From the NCBI GenBank assembly GCA_009840695.1, contig VXNG01000134.1:1-5085 (forward strand): DNA of 5,085 nucleotides, in the 5' to 3' direction. Origin of the DNA: Acidimicrobiaceae bacterium. Lineage in GTDB: Bacteria; Actinomycetota; Acidimicrobiia; Acidimicrobiales; Aldehydirespiratoraceae. How positions within the stretch are numbered: position 1 is the first letter of the stretch; every line of letters begins with the position of its first letter. The position numbers were made by a program, and so were the translations under genes. Below are positions 1 to 5,085 of this stretch, one piece after another. Below the pieces are notes generated by a model, which was not told the origin of the DNA, made no database searches, and was given only the letters and a program-made list of their open reading frames with translations.

Positions 1-879
1 AAGCTCAAGCAGGCCGACAGCGTCATGCACCTGATCCACACCACGGCCCACTCCTACCTGTTGTTCTTCAGCAACCGGGGCCGGGTCTACCGGCTGAAGG
101 CCCACGAGGTGCCGGTGGCCTCGCGCACCGCGCGGGGCACTTCGATCGTGAACCTCCTGTCGCTGCAGGACGGCGAGCGGATACAGGCAGTGATCGACAC
201 CCGTGACTACGAGATGAATCGGTACCTGTTGTTCGCCACAGCCAAGGGCCGGGTGAAGCGCACGAAGTTCACGGCCTACGACTCGTCCCGCAAGGCAGGC
301 CTCATCGCCATAAACCTGCGCGATGACGATGAGCTCGTGGCTGTCGTCCCGACCGACGGGGTGCACGACATCCTGCTTTCGTCACGGCTCGGCCAGACGA
401 TCCGCTTCGCCCAGGATGAGGTACGCGAGATGAGCCGGACGGCCGCCGGGGTGATCGGACTGAGGTTGCGCCCCGGCGACTCGGTCGTGGCGTGCGCGGC
501 TGCCCGTCCCGCCGCGACGTTGTTGCACGTGACGACGTCCGGCTATGGGAAGCGCACGCGGGTGGAGCGATTCCCGCGCAAGCACCGGGCCGGTCTAGGC
601 GTGAAGGGCATACGACTCGTTCAAGACAAGGGCGAGGTCGTCGGCACGTTGGTGGTTGACCCTGAGGATGAGATTCTCGCGGCCACGCGCCATGGCGTAG
701 TGATCCGGATTCCGGCGGCTGGCGTCTCGGTCCAGGACCGCTGGGCGTGCGGCGTCACGGTGATGAGTCCTGACCCCGGCGACGAGGTGGTGGCCATTGC
801 CCTCGTCGGCGACGATATCAATGGCAACTCGGACCAGGATCCTGAAGTAAACCCAGAAGCTGCATCAGAAACGCGATGA
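1..879 (+). CDS. gyrA: DNA gyrase subunit A, C-terminal domain (5'-truncated by window edge)
   Basis: This is the last 292 residues of GyrA, the DNA cleavage/rejoining subunit of the ATP-driven A2B2 gyrase that introduces negative supercoils. The part seen is the C-terminal beta-pinwheel that wraps DNA. The blade repeat (G-x-x-x-R/K-aromatic/hydrophobic) is visible five times about 50 residues apart: GRVYRLK (residues 27-33 of this fragment), GRVKRTK (83-89), GQTIRF (131-136), GYGKRTR (181-187) and GVVIRIP (232-238). SRTARGTSIVNLL (41-53) aligns with E. coli ATRGARGRPIVNLL. The canonical GyrA box (QRRGGKG type) should lie just upstream of base 1 and is not visible. The breakage-reunion domain with the catalytic Tyr is also outside. 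The protein ends in a short acidic tail. The reading frame is open from base 1. The TGA stop overlaps the next gene's ATG (ATGA), suggesting coupled translation. Identity is very secure from the family match. Confidence 0.97.
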   Translation, partial: KLKQADSVMHLIHTTAHSYLLFFSNRGRVYRLKAHEVPVASRTARGTSIVNLLSLQDGERIQAVIDTRDYEMNRYLLFATAKGRVKRTKFTAYDSSRKAGLIAINLRDDDELVAVVPTDGVHDILLSSRLGQTIRFAQDEVREMSRTAAGVIGLRLRPGDSVVACAAARPAATLLHVTTSGYGKRTRVERFPRKHRAGLGVKGIRLVQDKGEVVGTLVVDPEDEILAATRHGVVIRIPAAGVSVQDRWACGVTVMSPDPGDEVVAIALVGDDINGNSDQDPEVNPEAASETR

Positions 880-1247
880 CGGCCCGGGCGAGGTCGGAGC
901 ACCGGGAAGGGGGGCAGGCCGCGGCGTTGATGGTCGTGATGCTGCTGGTGCTGATGGTGGCCGTCGTGGCGACGGTCGAGGTCGGGCAGCTGCTGAACGA
1001 GAGCGCCCGGGCCCGTACCGCGGCCGACGCAGCGGCCTTGGCCGGCGCGGCCGCTGGTCGCGAGGAGGCAGCGGCCTTGGCCGCCGCCAATGGTGGGTTG
1101 TTGCTCTCCTACACCGAACAGGAGGCGGCCGGCGACACCGATGCCTTGCTGGTCACCGTCGAAGTGCAGGTGGGCGGGGCCAGACAGACGGCCAGAGCCG
1201 AACGGCTGGTCGAGTGGACCGAACCCCGTGACGGCGGTGCCCAGTAG
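876..1247 (+). CDS. TadE/TadG-like single-pass membrane protein (Flp-pilus/secretion type)
   Basis: A 123-residue protein. A short basic N-terminus (1-12) is followed by one long hydrophobic helix (about 15-35), then RARTAADAAALAGA (45-58), the signature of the Tad-like N-terminal domain (putative Flp pilus-assembly TadE/G). The remainder, with ANGG (71-74) and a beta-rich VTVEVQVGG stretch (93-101), resembles the short actinobacterial TadE-like proteins. Known members are minor pseudopilins or assembly factors of tight-adherence pili, working with TadA ATPase and TadB/C membrane proteins. None of those partners is in this window, so the role here is open. GQ at 13-14 before the helix recalls a prepilin-peptidase site, but there is no Glu at +5, so processing is doubtful. 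The ATG overlaps the gyrA stop by 4 nt and no clear Shine-Dalgarno precedes it, so translation probably depends on ribosomes finishing gyrA. Family call moderately secure; function not. Confidence 0.82.
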   Translation: MTARARSEHREGGQAAALMVVMLLVLMVAVVATVEVGQLLNESARARTAADAAALAGAAAGREEAAALAAANGGLLLSYTEQEAAGDTDALLVTVEVQVGGARQTARAERLVEWTEPRDGGAQ

Positions 1248-1270
1248 ACTGAGTTGTTGTCGGAGCGGCC

Positions 1271-1275
1271 AGGGA
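1271..1275 (+). promoter_or_regulatory. Ribosome-binding site of the DUF3566 gene
   Basis: AGGGA lies 5 nt before the ATG at 1281. It decides the start: in-frame TTG codons at 1254 and 1257 would add nine or eight residues but have no Shine-Dalgarno at a workable distance. Confidence 0.7.
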
Positions 1276-1280
1276 AACCT

Positions 1281-1940
1281 ATGAGCGAACAGTCGACGTC
1301 CGGCGCCGGTGACCAGCACCCCGGTTCGTCCTCCCCCGACGCCGCATCCCCGAAGTCCGGTTCGGATTCGAGTCAGGGCGACGAGACCCAGCTCGGGACC
1401 CGTCCGAGACCAGCACCCCGATCCGCCTTCGGTCGCGCTTTTCGGGCTAGATCCAACCGCCGTCTGCGTGCTCGCCGGGTTCGCCGGCTCGTGAGGCACA
1501 TCGAGCCCTGGTCGGTGTTGAAGGTGTCGTTGCTCCTCTACTTCTGCGCCTGGCTGGTAATGCTCTTTGTAGGGGTCACGTTGTGGAACTTGGCCGTCAA
1601 CTCCGGCCTGGTGTCCAACGTCGAGAACTTTGTGGTGGAGCTGTTCGCCTTGGAGTCGTTCAAGATCAACGCGGACCAGATCTTCAGGATCGCTGCAGTC
1701 GGAGGTCTGGTGATGGTCCTGGCAGGCAGTGGGCTGACCGTGCTCGGAGCGGTGCTGTTCAATCTGATCAGCGATGTCACCGGTGGAGTGCGCCTGACTG
1801 TGGTCGAGGAGGAGACGGCTCGCCCGCGTCCACGGCGGGCCCGCAGGCGCGTTCTCGTGGCTGCTCCGCCCCCCGGCATGGACCCGCCTGCACCTACGCC
1901 ACCGGACGCGTCCATTGGCGACCGAACAGAGGGCAGCTAG
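1281..1940 (+). CDS. DUF3566 two-TM membrane protein (Rv0007-like)
   Basis: A 219-residue protein of the DUF3566 family, the gene that normally follows gyrA in Actinomycetota (Rv0007 in M. tuberculosis). Order: a low-complexity Ser/Pro/Asp/Gly-rich tail (1-45), a strongly basic stretch (48-72, RSNRRLRARRVRRLVR), then the conserved core IEPWSVLKVSLLLYF leading into TM1 (about 79-103), an intervening loop, TM2 (about 136-163), and the family-typical ending LFNLISDVTGGVRLTVVEEE (159-178). A basic run (RPRPRRARRRV) and a Pro-rich end follow. The disordered and charged ends are probably cytoplasmic with a short outside loop, by the positive-inside rule. No biochemical role is established for the family that I can rely on. 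It starts 33 nt after the TadE-like gene and ends 14 nt before tRNA-Ile, so it is most likely co-transcribed with gyrA. The start is fixed by AGGGA. Confidence 0.88.
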   Translation: MSEQSTSGAGDQHPGSSSPDAASPKSGSDSSQGDETQLGTRPRPAPRSAFGRAFRARSNRRLRARRVRRLVRHIEPWSVLKVSLLLYFCAWLVMLFVGVTLWNLAVNSGLVSNVENFVVELFALESFKINADQIFRIAAVGGLVMVLAGSGLTVLGAVLFNLISDVTGGVRLTVVEEETARPRPRRARRRVLVAAPPPGMDPPAPTPPDASIGDRTEGS

Positions 1941-1954
1941 CGTGGTGCGCCGCT

Positions 1955-2028
<74 letters not shown>

Positions 2029-2057
2029 CACTCCAGCCCGCCAGCCTGACCCCGCCC

Positions 2058-2062
2058 GGAGG
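2058..2062 (+). promoter_or_regulatory. Strong Shine-Dalgarno GGAGG of the 50-codon gene
   Basis: GGAGG sits 5 nt before a TTG codon at 2068. It is the best anti-16S match noted among the gene starts of this window and is the main reason to accept the TTG as a start codon. Confidence 0.65.
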
Positions 2063-2067
2063 CCGTC

Positions 2068-2220
2068 TTGGCCGCAGGATTCATCACTCTGGTCCGCCGG
2101 ACGTTCGTTGCCGTCGTCGTCGGGATGGCGGTGGCCGCGGCCATCCGGGTACGCGGTCGTGGCGGCGTCCCCCCTCAGACGGGAGGCTGGCGCGAGCTGC
2201 GAGATGACGAATTGGCGTGA
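2068..2220 (+). CDS. Small single-pass membrane protein (50 aa), TTG start
   Basis: An open frame of 50 codons from TTG 2068 to TGA 2218-2220, between tRNA-Ile and the dehydrogenase gene. Support: the strong GGAGG at the right spacing; G or C in the third position of 38 of 50 codons; and a sensible protein layout. That layout is MAAGFITLVRR, then one hydrophobic helix (about 12-26, TFVAVVVGMAVAAAI), then a basic patch RVRGRGG (27-33), then a polar tail VPPQTGGWREL (34-44) ending in acidic residues. The basic patch after the helix suggests N-out/C-in or a cytoplasmic C-terminus. The PPQTGGWREL tail looks like a conserved short motif rather than random sequence; I have an impression of similar tails in small actinobacterial proteins, but cannot name a family. 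It lies in the same frame as the next gene, separated by the TGA and 63 nt. Function unknown. The alternative is chance openness in GC-rich DNA. Confidence 0.68.
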   Translation: MAAGFITLVRRTFVAVVVGMAVAAAIRVRGRGGVPPQTGGWRELRDDELA

Positions 2221-2283
2221 GACGGCTTCGCTCGGCGCCTTCCGAAGACCCGTCACGGGCATCACCTGCTCGCGGACGTGCTG

Positions 2284-3306
2284 ATGGCCCCTGATCACGC
2301 TGCCGCGAGCGTCGTCGTGTTCGGTGCCGGCGCGACGGGGGCCCGGATCGTTCGCGTGCTCGCGGCCAGCCCGTGTGTCGGCTCCGTGGAGGTACGGGAC
2401 ACGGATCCGGATCGGCTGCGGGTCCTGTCCGGTTCATTCGACGACTCCGTGGCGTTCGGCCGGAGCCTGGCTGTACCGGATTCCGCGGACTTGGTGGTGG
2501 TGGCCACCACGGCCGGTACGCAAACCGCGGCGGCCCTCAACGCGATACGAGCGGGTGCCGGAGTCGTCACAACCACCAACGAGATCATCGAGACCCGCGA
2601 CCTGCTGGCGCTCGATCAGCAGGCCAGGCGCCACGGCGTACCGCTGGTGGTGGGTGCCGGCTTCATGCCCGGCCTCACTTGCCTGATGGCCCGCGTCGGC
2701 GCGGCAGAGTTCGACCTGGTCGACGAGATTCACGTCGCCAAGGTGGGCACGGGGGGGCCGGCCTGCGCTCGCCAGCACCATCGTGCCCTCAGCAGCCTCG
2801 CCATTGACTGGCGGGACGGCCGCTGGACTCGCCGGCCCGGTGGATCGGGGAGGGAACTGTGCTGGTTCCCCGATCCCGTGGCCGGGCGGGACTGTTACCG
2901 GGGCGCGCTTCCGGATGCATTGCTGCTGGTGCCAGCATTCCCCGGCGTCGACCGGGTGACAGCCCGTATGGCCGCCACCCGTCGGGACCGGTTGACGGCA
3001 CCACTGCCGATGATGCGCCGCCCTCATCCCGAAGGGGGAGTCGGGGCAGTACGCGTCGAGCTCCGCGGCTGGCACAACGCTGGCCGCCATGTGGTGGTGC
3101 TCGGTGCCCAGGCTCGCCCGGCGGAGGGCGCCGCCGTGGTAGCTGCCTCGACGGCTCTCCACCTTCTTGTCAACAGGGTCGAGCCAGGTGCCGCAGGGCT
3201 GGCGTCGATCACCGACCCGGAGGGCTTGCTGAGGGAAGTGGCGGCTCGAAGGCTGCGGCCCTGCAGATTCGAGGGGTTCGCGCTGTCACGCGACGCGGCT
3301 ATTTGA
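2284..3306 (+). CDS. NAD(P)-binding dehydrogenase, saccharopine dehydrogenase / Gfo-Idh-like
   Basis: A 340-residue putative cytoplasmic oxidoreductase. The N-terminal Rossmann fold is clear: beta strand VVVFGAGATG with the glycine motif G-A-G-A-T-G (14-19), helix, then second strand VEVRD ending in Asp39, which favours NAD(H) over NADP(H). VVVATTAG (71-78) and VVTTTNE (94-100) follow as later strands of the fold. VVGAGFMPGLTCLMAR (122-137) resembles the GxxPG segment after the Rossmann domain in saccharopine-dehydrogenase-like proteins. The C-terminal half (about 145-300) is the putative substrate/dimer domain; it holds a Cys/His group (CARQHHRAL, 161-169) whose meaning I cannot state. Substrate unknown; lysine metabolism should not be assumed. 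ATG 2284 is chosen because GGA (2274-2276) lies 7 nt before it; GTG 2278, two codons earlier, has no usable site, and a stop at 2218-2220 prevents longer forms. Its end overlaps hisN by 8 nt in convergent orientation. Confidence 0.78.
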   Translation: MAPDHAAASVVVFGAGATGARIVRVLAASPCVGSVEVRDTDPDRLRVLSGSFDDSVAFGRSLAVPDSADLVVVATTAGTQTAAALNAIRAGAGVVTTTNEIIETRDLLALDQQARRHGVPLVVGAGFMPGLTCLMARVGAAEFDLVDEIHVAKVGTGGPACARQHHRALSSLAIDWRDGRWTRRPGGSGRELCWFPDPVAGRDCYRGALPDALLLVPAFPGVDRVTARMAATRRDRLTAPLPMMRRPHPEGGVGAVRVELRGWHNAGRHVVVLGAQARPAEGAAVVAASTALHLLVNRVEPGAAGLASITDPEGLLREVAARRLRPCRFEGFALSRDAAI

Positions 3307-4051
3307 AGCAGCTCAGCAGATTGTCATGCAGGATGCCGTTGGTGGCTACGGCTGAACCGCTTCGCCAGTCGTCGGTGCCGGCAGTGTCTGAGAACCGTCC
3401 CCCGGCCTCGGCGATGATGACGGACATCGGAGCGACGTCCCAGTCGAAGCACTCAGGGTCGACCATGGCTTCGGCCCGGCCGGTGGCCACCAAGGCATAG
3501 CCGTAGGCGTCACCCCAGGTTCGGACCCGTGCTCCCGCGGCGCGAACTCTCTTTAGGGCGCGGTCCGGCCAATACGAAAGACCGCTCGTGCATACATAGG
3601 ACTCTCTGAGACCGGTGTGGCTGCTGACCCGGCACGGCACGCCGTCCCAGCGGGTCCCGCGGCCCCGGCCGGCCCAGACGCACTCGTCCAGGGCGGGCAG
3701 GCAGATCACTCCCACCGCCGGTCCGTGATCATCGACCAGGGCCAGCAACGTGGCGAAGAGCGGCACCCCCTGAGCGAAGGCCTTGGTGCCGTCGATCGGG
3801 TCGATTACCCATGTGCGCCCGGTTTGGCCGGCCACCTCACCCTCCTCCTCACCCTGGATTGTGTCGCCGGGGTATGTTGCCAGGATCTCCGAGCGCAAGA
3901 ACCGCTCGGCCGCGTAGTCGGCTTCGGTGACGGGTGAGCCGTCGCGCTTCGCCGTCACCGACAGGCCTCGCGACTGGTACCAGTCCAGGGTGAGGTGCCC
4001 GGCCCGGCGAGTCGCGTCCACCGCGAAATCGACGAGGTCCTGCTCAATCAT
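3299..4051 (-). CDS. hisN: Histidinol-phosphatase, inositol-monophosphatase family (HisN)
   Basis: A 250-residue cytoplasmic Mg2+-dependent phosphatase. HisN hydrolyses L-histidinol phosphate to L-histidinol, the penultimate step group of histidine synthesis in Actinomycetota. All family metal/substrate motifs are present: K35 and VTEAD (41-45), GEEEG (67-71, metal ligand Glu68/Glu69), DPIDGT (84-89, Asp84 and Asp87 metal ligands), and FDWDVAP (202-208) with Asp205. GVPLFATLLAL (95-105), the ARGRGTRWDG type segment (127-137) and the end GSAVATNGILHDNLL (232-246) match M. tuberculosis HisN (Rv3137) better than general inositol phosphatases. Length is normal. ATG 4051 is the only good start: the frame closes at 4079-4081, and a GGGGAG touches the ATG directly, which is too close for a normal Shine-Dalgarno. 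No other his gene is nearby. An inositol-1-phosphate or related sugar phosphatase is the main alternative. Confidence 0.85.
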   Translation of the reverse strand: MIEQDLVDFAVDATRRAGHLTLDWYQSRGLSVTAKRDGSPVTEADYAAERFLRSEILATYPGDTIQGEEEGEVAGQTGRTWVIDPIDGTKAFAQGVPLFATLLALVDDHGPAVGVICLPALDECVWAGRGRGTRWDGVPCRVSSHTGLRESYVCTSGLSYWPDRALKRVRAAGARVRTWGDAYGYALVATGRAEAMVDPECFDWDVAPMSVIIAEAGGRFSDTAGTDDWRSGSAVATNGILHDNLLSCFK

Positions 4052-4083
4052 CTCCCCGGCGCACTCTCTGCCGGTCCCTCAGC

Positions 4084-4087
4084 AGGA
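4084..4087 (+). promoter_or_regulatory. Possible Shine-Dalgarno for ATG 4093
   Basis: AGGA is 5 nt before ATG 4093 and supports the longer form of the small helical protein. It competes with a leaderless start at ATG 4132. Confidence 0.4.
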
Positions 4088-4092
4088 CTTCG

Positions 4093-4470
4093 ATGGTAGC
4101 TGTTGGAATCCATATTGATATATTTCATTCTATGTGGAGCAGTGATCAGCTCTTTCAACAGGCAACTCTCAAGATGCTTCGGGCTGAGAGGTGCCGCTCC
4201 GTTGCCGATGTCCTCGACCGTCGGCGAATTGCGTTGACGGACCGCCACGAACCTGTGGTCGCCCTGCACCATGCAGAGGTCTGGCGGGGTCGAGCCGCCA
4301 CTGCCAGCCGCACCAGGCTGCGCCACGTCATCGGCGCGGCACTGTATTGCCTCGGCTTCGACCTGGCGACAACCAGCCGGGCGCTGCGCAGCGAAGCCTC
4401 CAGGCTTGAACAGGAGGCAACTGCACTGCGGCGCCAGGCCCACGCCAGATTGTCCCTGGTTTCGGGCTGA
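4093..4470 (+). CDS. Hypothetical small helical protein, start uncertain (4093 or 4132)
   Basis: I do not recognise this 125-residue protein. No signal peptide or TM helix is convincing, though HVIGAALYCLGFDLA (78-92) is moderately hydrophobic. The C-terminal part (93-120, TTSRALRSEASRLEQEATALRRQAHARL) is Ala/Arg/Glu-rich and should form a helix, perhaps a coiled coil. The middle is basic with several His (HEPVVALHHAEVW, 52-64). The body has G/C-biased third positions like its neighbours, supporting real coding. The first 13 codons do not: only 2 of 13 end in G or C, including ATA, TTT and TCT. ATG 4093 has AGGA at 5 nt. ATG 4132 (residue 14, giving 112 aa) has a TATATT 7 nt ahead, fitting a leaderless mRNA. 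I give the longer form but think 4132 about equally likely. It is divergent from hisN and 32 nt ahead of lldD. Confidence 0.55.
   Translation: MVAVGIHIDIFHSMWSSDQLFQQATLKMLRAERCRSVADVLDRRRIALTDRHEPVVALHHAEVWRGRAATASRTRLRHVIGAALYCLGFDLATTSRALRSEASRLEQEATALRRQAHARLSLVSG
4119..4158. promoter_or_regulatory. AT-rich divergent promoter zone (hisN / small helical protein)
   Basis: This is the most AT-rich patch in the window, sitting between or at the start of divergent genes. On the + strand TATATT (4119-4124) matches five of six bases of the -10 consensus and is followed by 7 nt and ATG 4132, but no good -35 exists at 17 nt. On the - strand TAGAAT (complement of 4127-4132) also matches five of six bases, with TTGAAA (complement of 4153-4158) 20 nt upstream, a long spacer; this would give hisN a leader of about 70 nt. 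Both are guesses from base composition and motif shape. Confidence 0.35.
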
Positions 4471-4495
4471 CACAGATAGCGGGCTCACGTATTGT
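4467..4495 (+). promoter_or_regulatory. lldD promoter, probably leaderless
   Basis: CTGACA (4467-4472, five of six to TTGACA), a 17-nt spacer, and TATTGT (4490-4495, four of six to TATAAT, keeping the TAnnnT core). Seven bases then separate the -10 from the A of ATG 4503, so transcription should begin at or next to the start codon. No Shine-Dalgarno precedes the ATG, in keeping with a leaderless message. The -35 overlaps the stop codon of the upstream gene. Confidence 0.6.
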
Positions 4496-4502
4496 CGCGC
4501 CC

Positions 4503-5085
4503 ATGATCATCGACACACTCAGGTCGGTTCTGCGATTCCGCCGGTTCGAGTTCAGCGCCACGAAGCGGCGGCTTCAGAGGGCGGCGAGCATTGAGGATCT
4601 GCGCCGGATCGCACGACGCCGGCTTCCTGGCGGCGTGTTCGACTACATCGATGGAGGGGCCGAGGACGAGGTTGCAATGGACCGCAACACTCGCGCCTTC
4701 CGGGAGCTCGAGTTCGTGCCGAGGGTGCTGCGCGACATGGGCAGCGTAGACACCACCGGCACGATCCTGGGTCGCGAGGTGCCCTTCCCGCTGATCCTGG
4801 CTCCGACGGGTTTCACGCGTATCGCTCACCCTCCAGGCGAGCTGGCCGTCGCCCGGGCCGCCGAACGTGCCGGGCTGCCCTACTCGCTGTCCACGATGGG
4901 CACTCGCTCGGTGGAGGAAGTGGCCGCGGTCAGCAATGGCTCGAAGTGGTTCCAGGTCTATGTGTGGCGTGACAAGGGCCTGCTCAAGGACATGATCCTG
5001 CGAGCTGCCGAGGCCGGATTCGAAGTGCTCTGCATCACGGTGGACGCGGCCATGCTGGGCCGGCGCGAGCGCGATGTGCGCCGAG
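4503..5085 (+). CDS. lldD: FMN-dependent L-lactate dehydrogenase, LldD2-type (3' end beyond window)
   Basis: The first 194 residues of an alpha-hydroxy-acid oxidising flavoprotein (family length about 380-415). It oxidises L-lactate to pyruvate and passes electrons to the respiratory chain, acting at the inner face of the membrane. It closely resembles M. tuberculosis LldD2 (Rv1872c): KRRL plus SIEDLRRIARRR (21-24, 29-40), FDYIDGGAEDE (46-56, Tyr48 equals the substrate-binding Tyr24 of glycolate oxidase), LAPTGFTR (99-106, FMN contact), SLSTMGTRSVEE (128-139), WFQVYVWRD (149-157, Gln151 and Tyr153) and TVDAAMLGRRERDVR (179-193, Thr179 and Arg188). All active-site residues expected in this half are present. 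The catalytic His lies beyond the edge. ATG 4503 is preceded by a promoter rather than a Shine-Dalgarno. Another 2-hydroxy-acid substrate is possible, since specificity cannot be judged from this half. Confidence 0.93.
   Translation, partial: MIIDTLRSVLRFRRFEFSATKRRLQRAASIEDLRRIARRRLPGGVFDYIDGGAEDEVAMDRNTRAFRELEFVPRVLRDMGSVDTTGTILGREVPFPLILAPTGFTRIAHPPGELAVARAAERAGLPYSLSTMGTRSVEEVAAVSNGSKWFQVYVWRDKGLLKDMILRAAEAGFEVLCITVDAAMLGRRERDVRR

Noticed and set aside
1245..1259. TAGACT as a -10 box for a leaderless TTG start of the DUF3566 gene
   Set aside because: No -35-like sequence at the right distance, while ATG 1281 has AGGGA at 5 nt and gives the usual family N-terminus.
621..1499. Long - strand open frame of 292 codons
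   Set aside because: It lies antisense across gyrA, the TadE-like gene and the DUF3566 gene. Its product is low-complexity Gly/Arg/His sequence, typical of antisense frames in GC-rich DNA.
2061..2073. GGCC-GTCTT-GGCC hairpin over the small-gene start as a translational switch
   Set aside because: Only 4 bp and made of self-complementary GGCC, expected often by chance at this GC content.
2226..2247. Inverted repeat CTTCG/CGAAG between the small gene and the dehydrogenase gene
   Set aside because: A 5-bp stem with a 12-nt loop and no T-run is too weak to call a terminator or operator.
3278..3293. Hairpin TCGCG/CGCGA as a rho-independent terminator
   Set aside because: The stem is only 5 bp, lies inside coding sequence, and no T-run follows on either strand.
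2859..3500. + strand frame of 213 codons spanning the dehydrogenase and hisN ends
   Set aside because: Out-of-frame shadow with an Arg/Gly/Pro/Ser-rich product, crossing two well-supported genes.
4048..4488. - strand open frame of 146 codons opposite the small helical gene
   Set aside because: Cys/Pro/Gly/Arg-rich product without domain character; it would also run into the hisN start. The + strand frame has the better codon bias.
4503..5085. MftD-like mycofactocin flavoprotein
   Set aside because: The N-terminal segments match LldD2 rather than MftD, and no mycofactocin genes are present.

Overview
The window is GC-rich (clearly above 60%) with strongly G/C-biased third codon positions. 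It carries the order gyrA, DUF3566 membrane protein gene, tRNA-Ile(GAT), which is the arrangement of Actinomycetota (Mycobacterium tuberculosis gyrA, Rv0007, ileT). The HisN-type phosphatase and the LldD2-type lactate dehydrogenase also look actinobacterial. The extra genes wedged into the gyrase locus, and a different set of genes after the tRNA, suggest a lineage away from the well-studied mycobacteria and streptomycetes, possibly an Acidimicrobiia-like one. That last point is inference.

Left part (1-2028), all on the + strand: the 3' end of gyrA (most of the DNA-wrapping beta-pinwheel); a small TadE/TadG-like single-pass membrane protein gene whose ATG overlaps the gyrA stop (ATGA, 4 nt); a DUF3566 two-TM protein gene with its own Shine-Dalgarno; and, only 14 nt after its stop, tRNA-Ile(GAT). 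No terminator is visible between them, so they are probably one transcription unit.

Middle part (2029-3306), + strand: a 50-codon gene at 2068-2220 with a TTG start and a strong GGAGG ribosome-binding site, encoding a one-helix membrane protein; then a 340-residue NAD(P)-binding dehydrogenase of saccharopine-dehydrogenase/Gfo-Idh type. The end of this gene overlaps the end of the convergent hisN gene by 8 nt.

Right part (3299-5085): hisN on the - strand (histidinol-phosphate phosphatase, inositol monophosphatase fold); an AT-rich divergent promoter zone; a small helical protein of unknown function on the + strand; and the first 194 codons of an FMN-dependent L-lactate dehydrogenase (lldD). 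The lldD gene has a well-formed -35/-10 promoter placed so that transcription would begin at its ATG (leaderless mRNA).

Functionally the window joins a housekeeping block (DNA topology and tRNA-Ile) to unrelated metabolic genes (histidine synthesis, lactate oxidation). No mobile element, CRISPR array or defence system is seen. The most useful new items are the unlisted small gene at 2068-2220, the TadE-like gene inserted directly behind gyrA, and the start-site ambiguity with AT-rich promoter DNA around 4093-4132.
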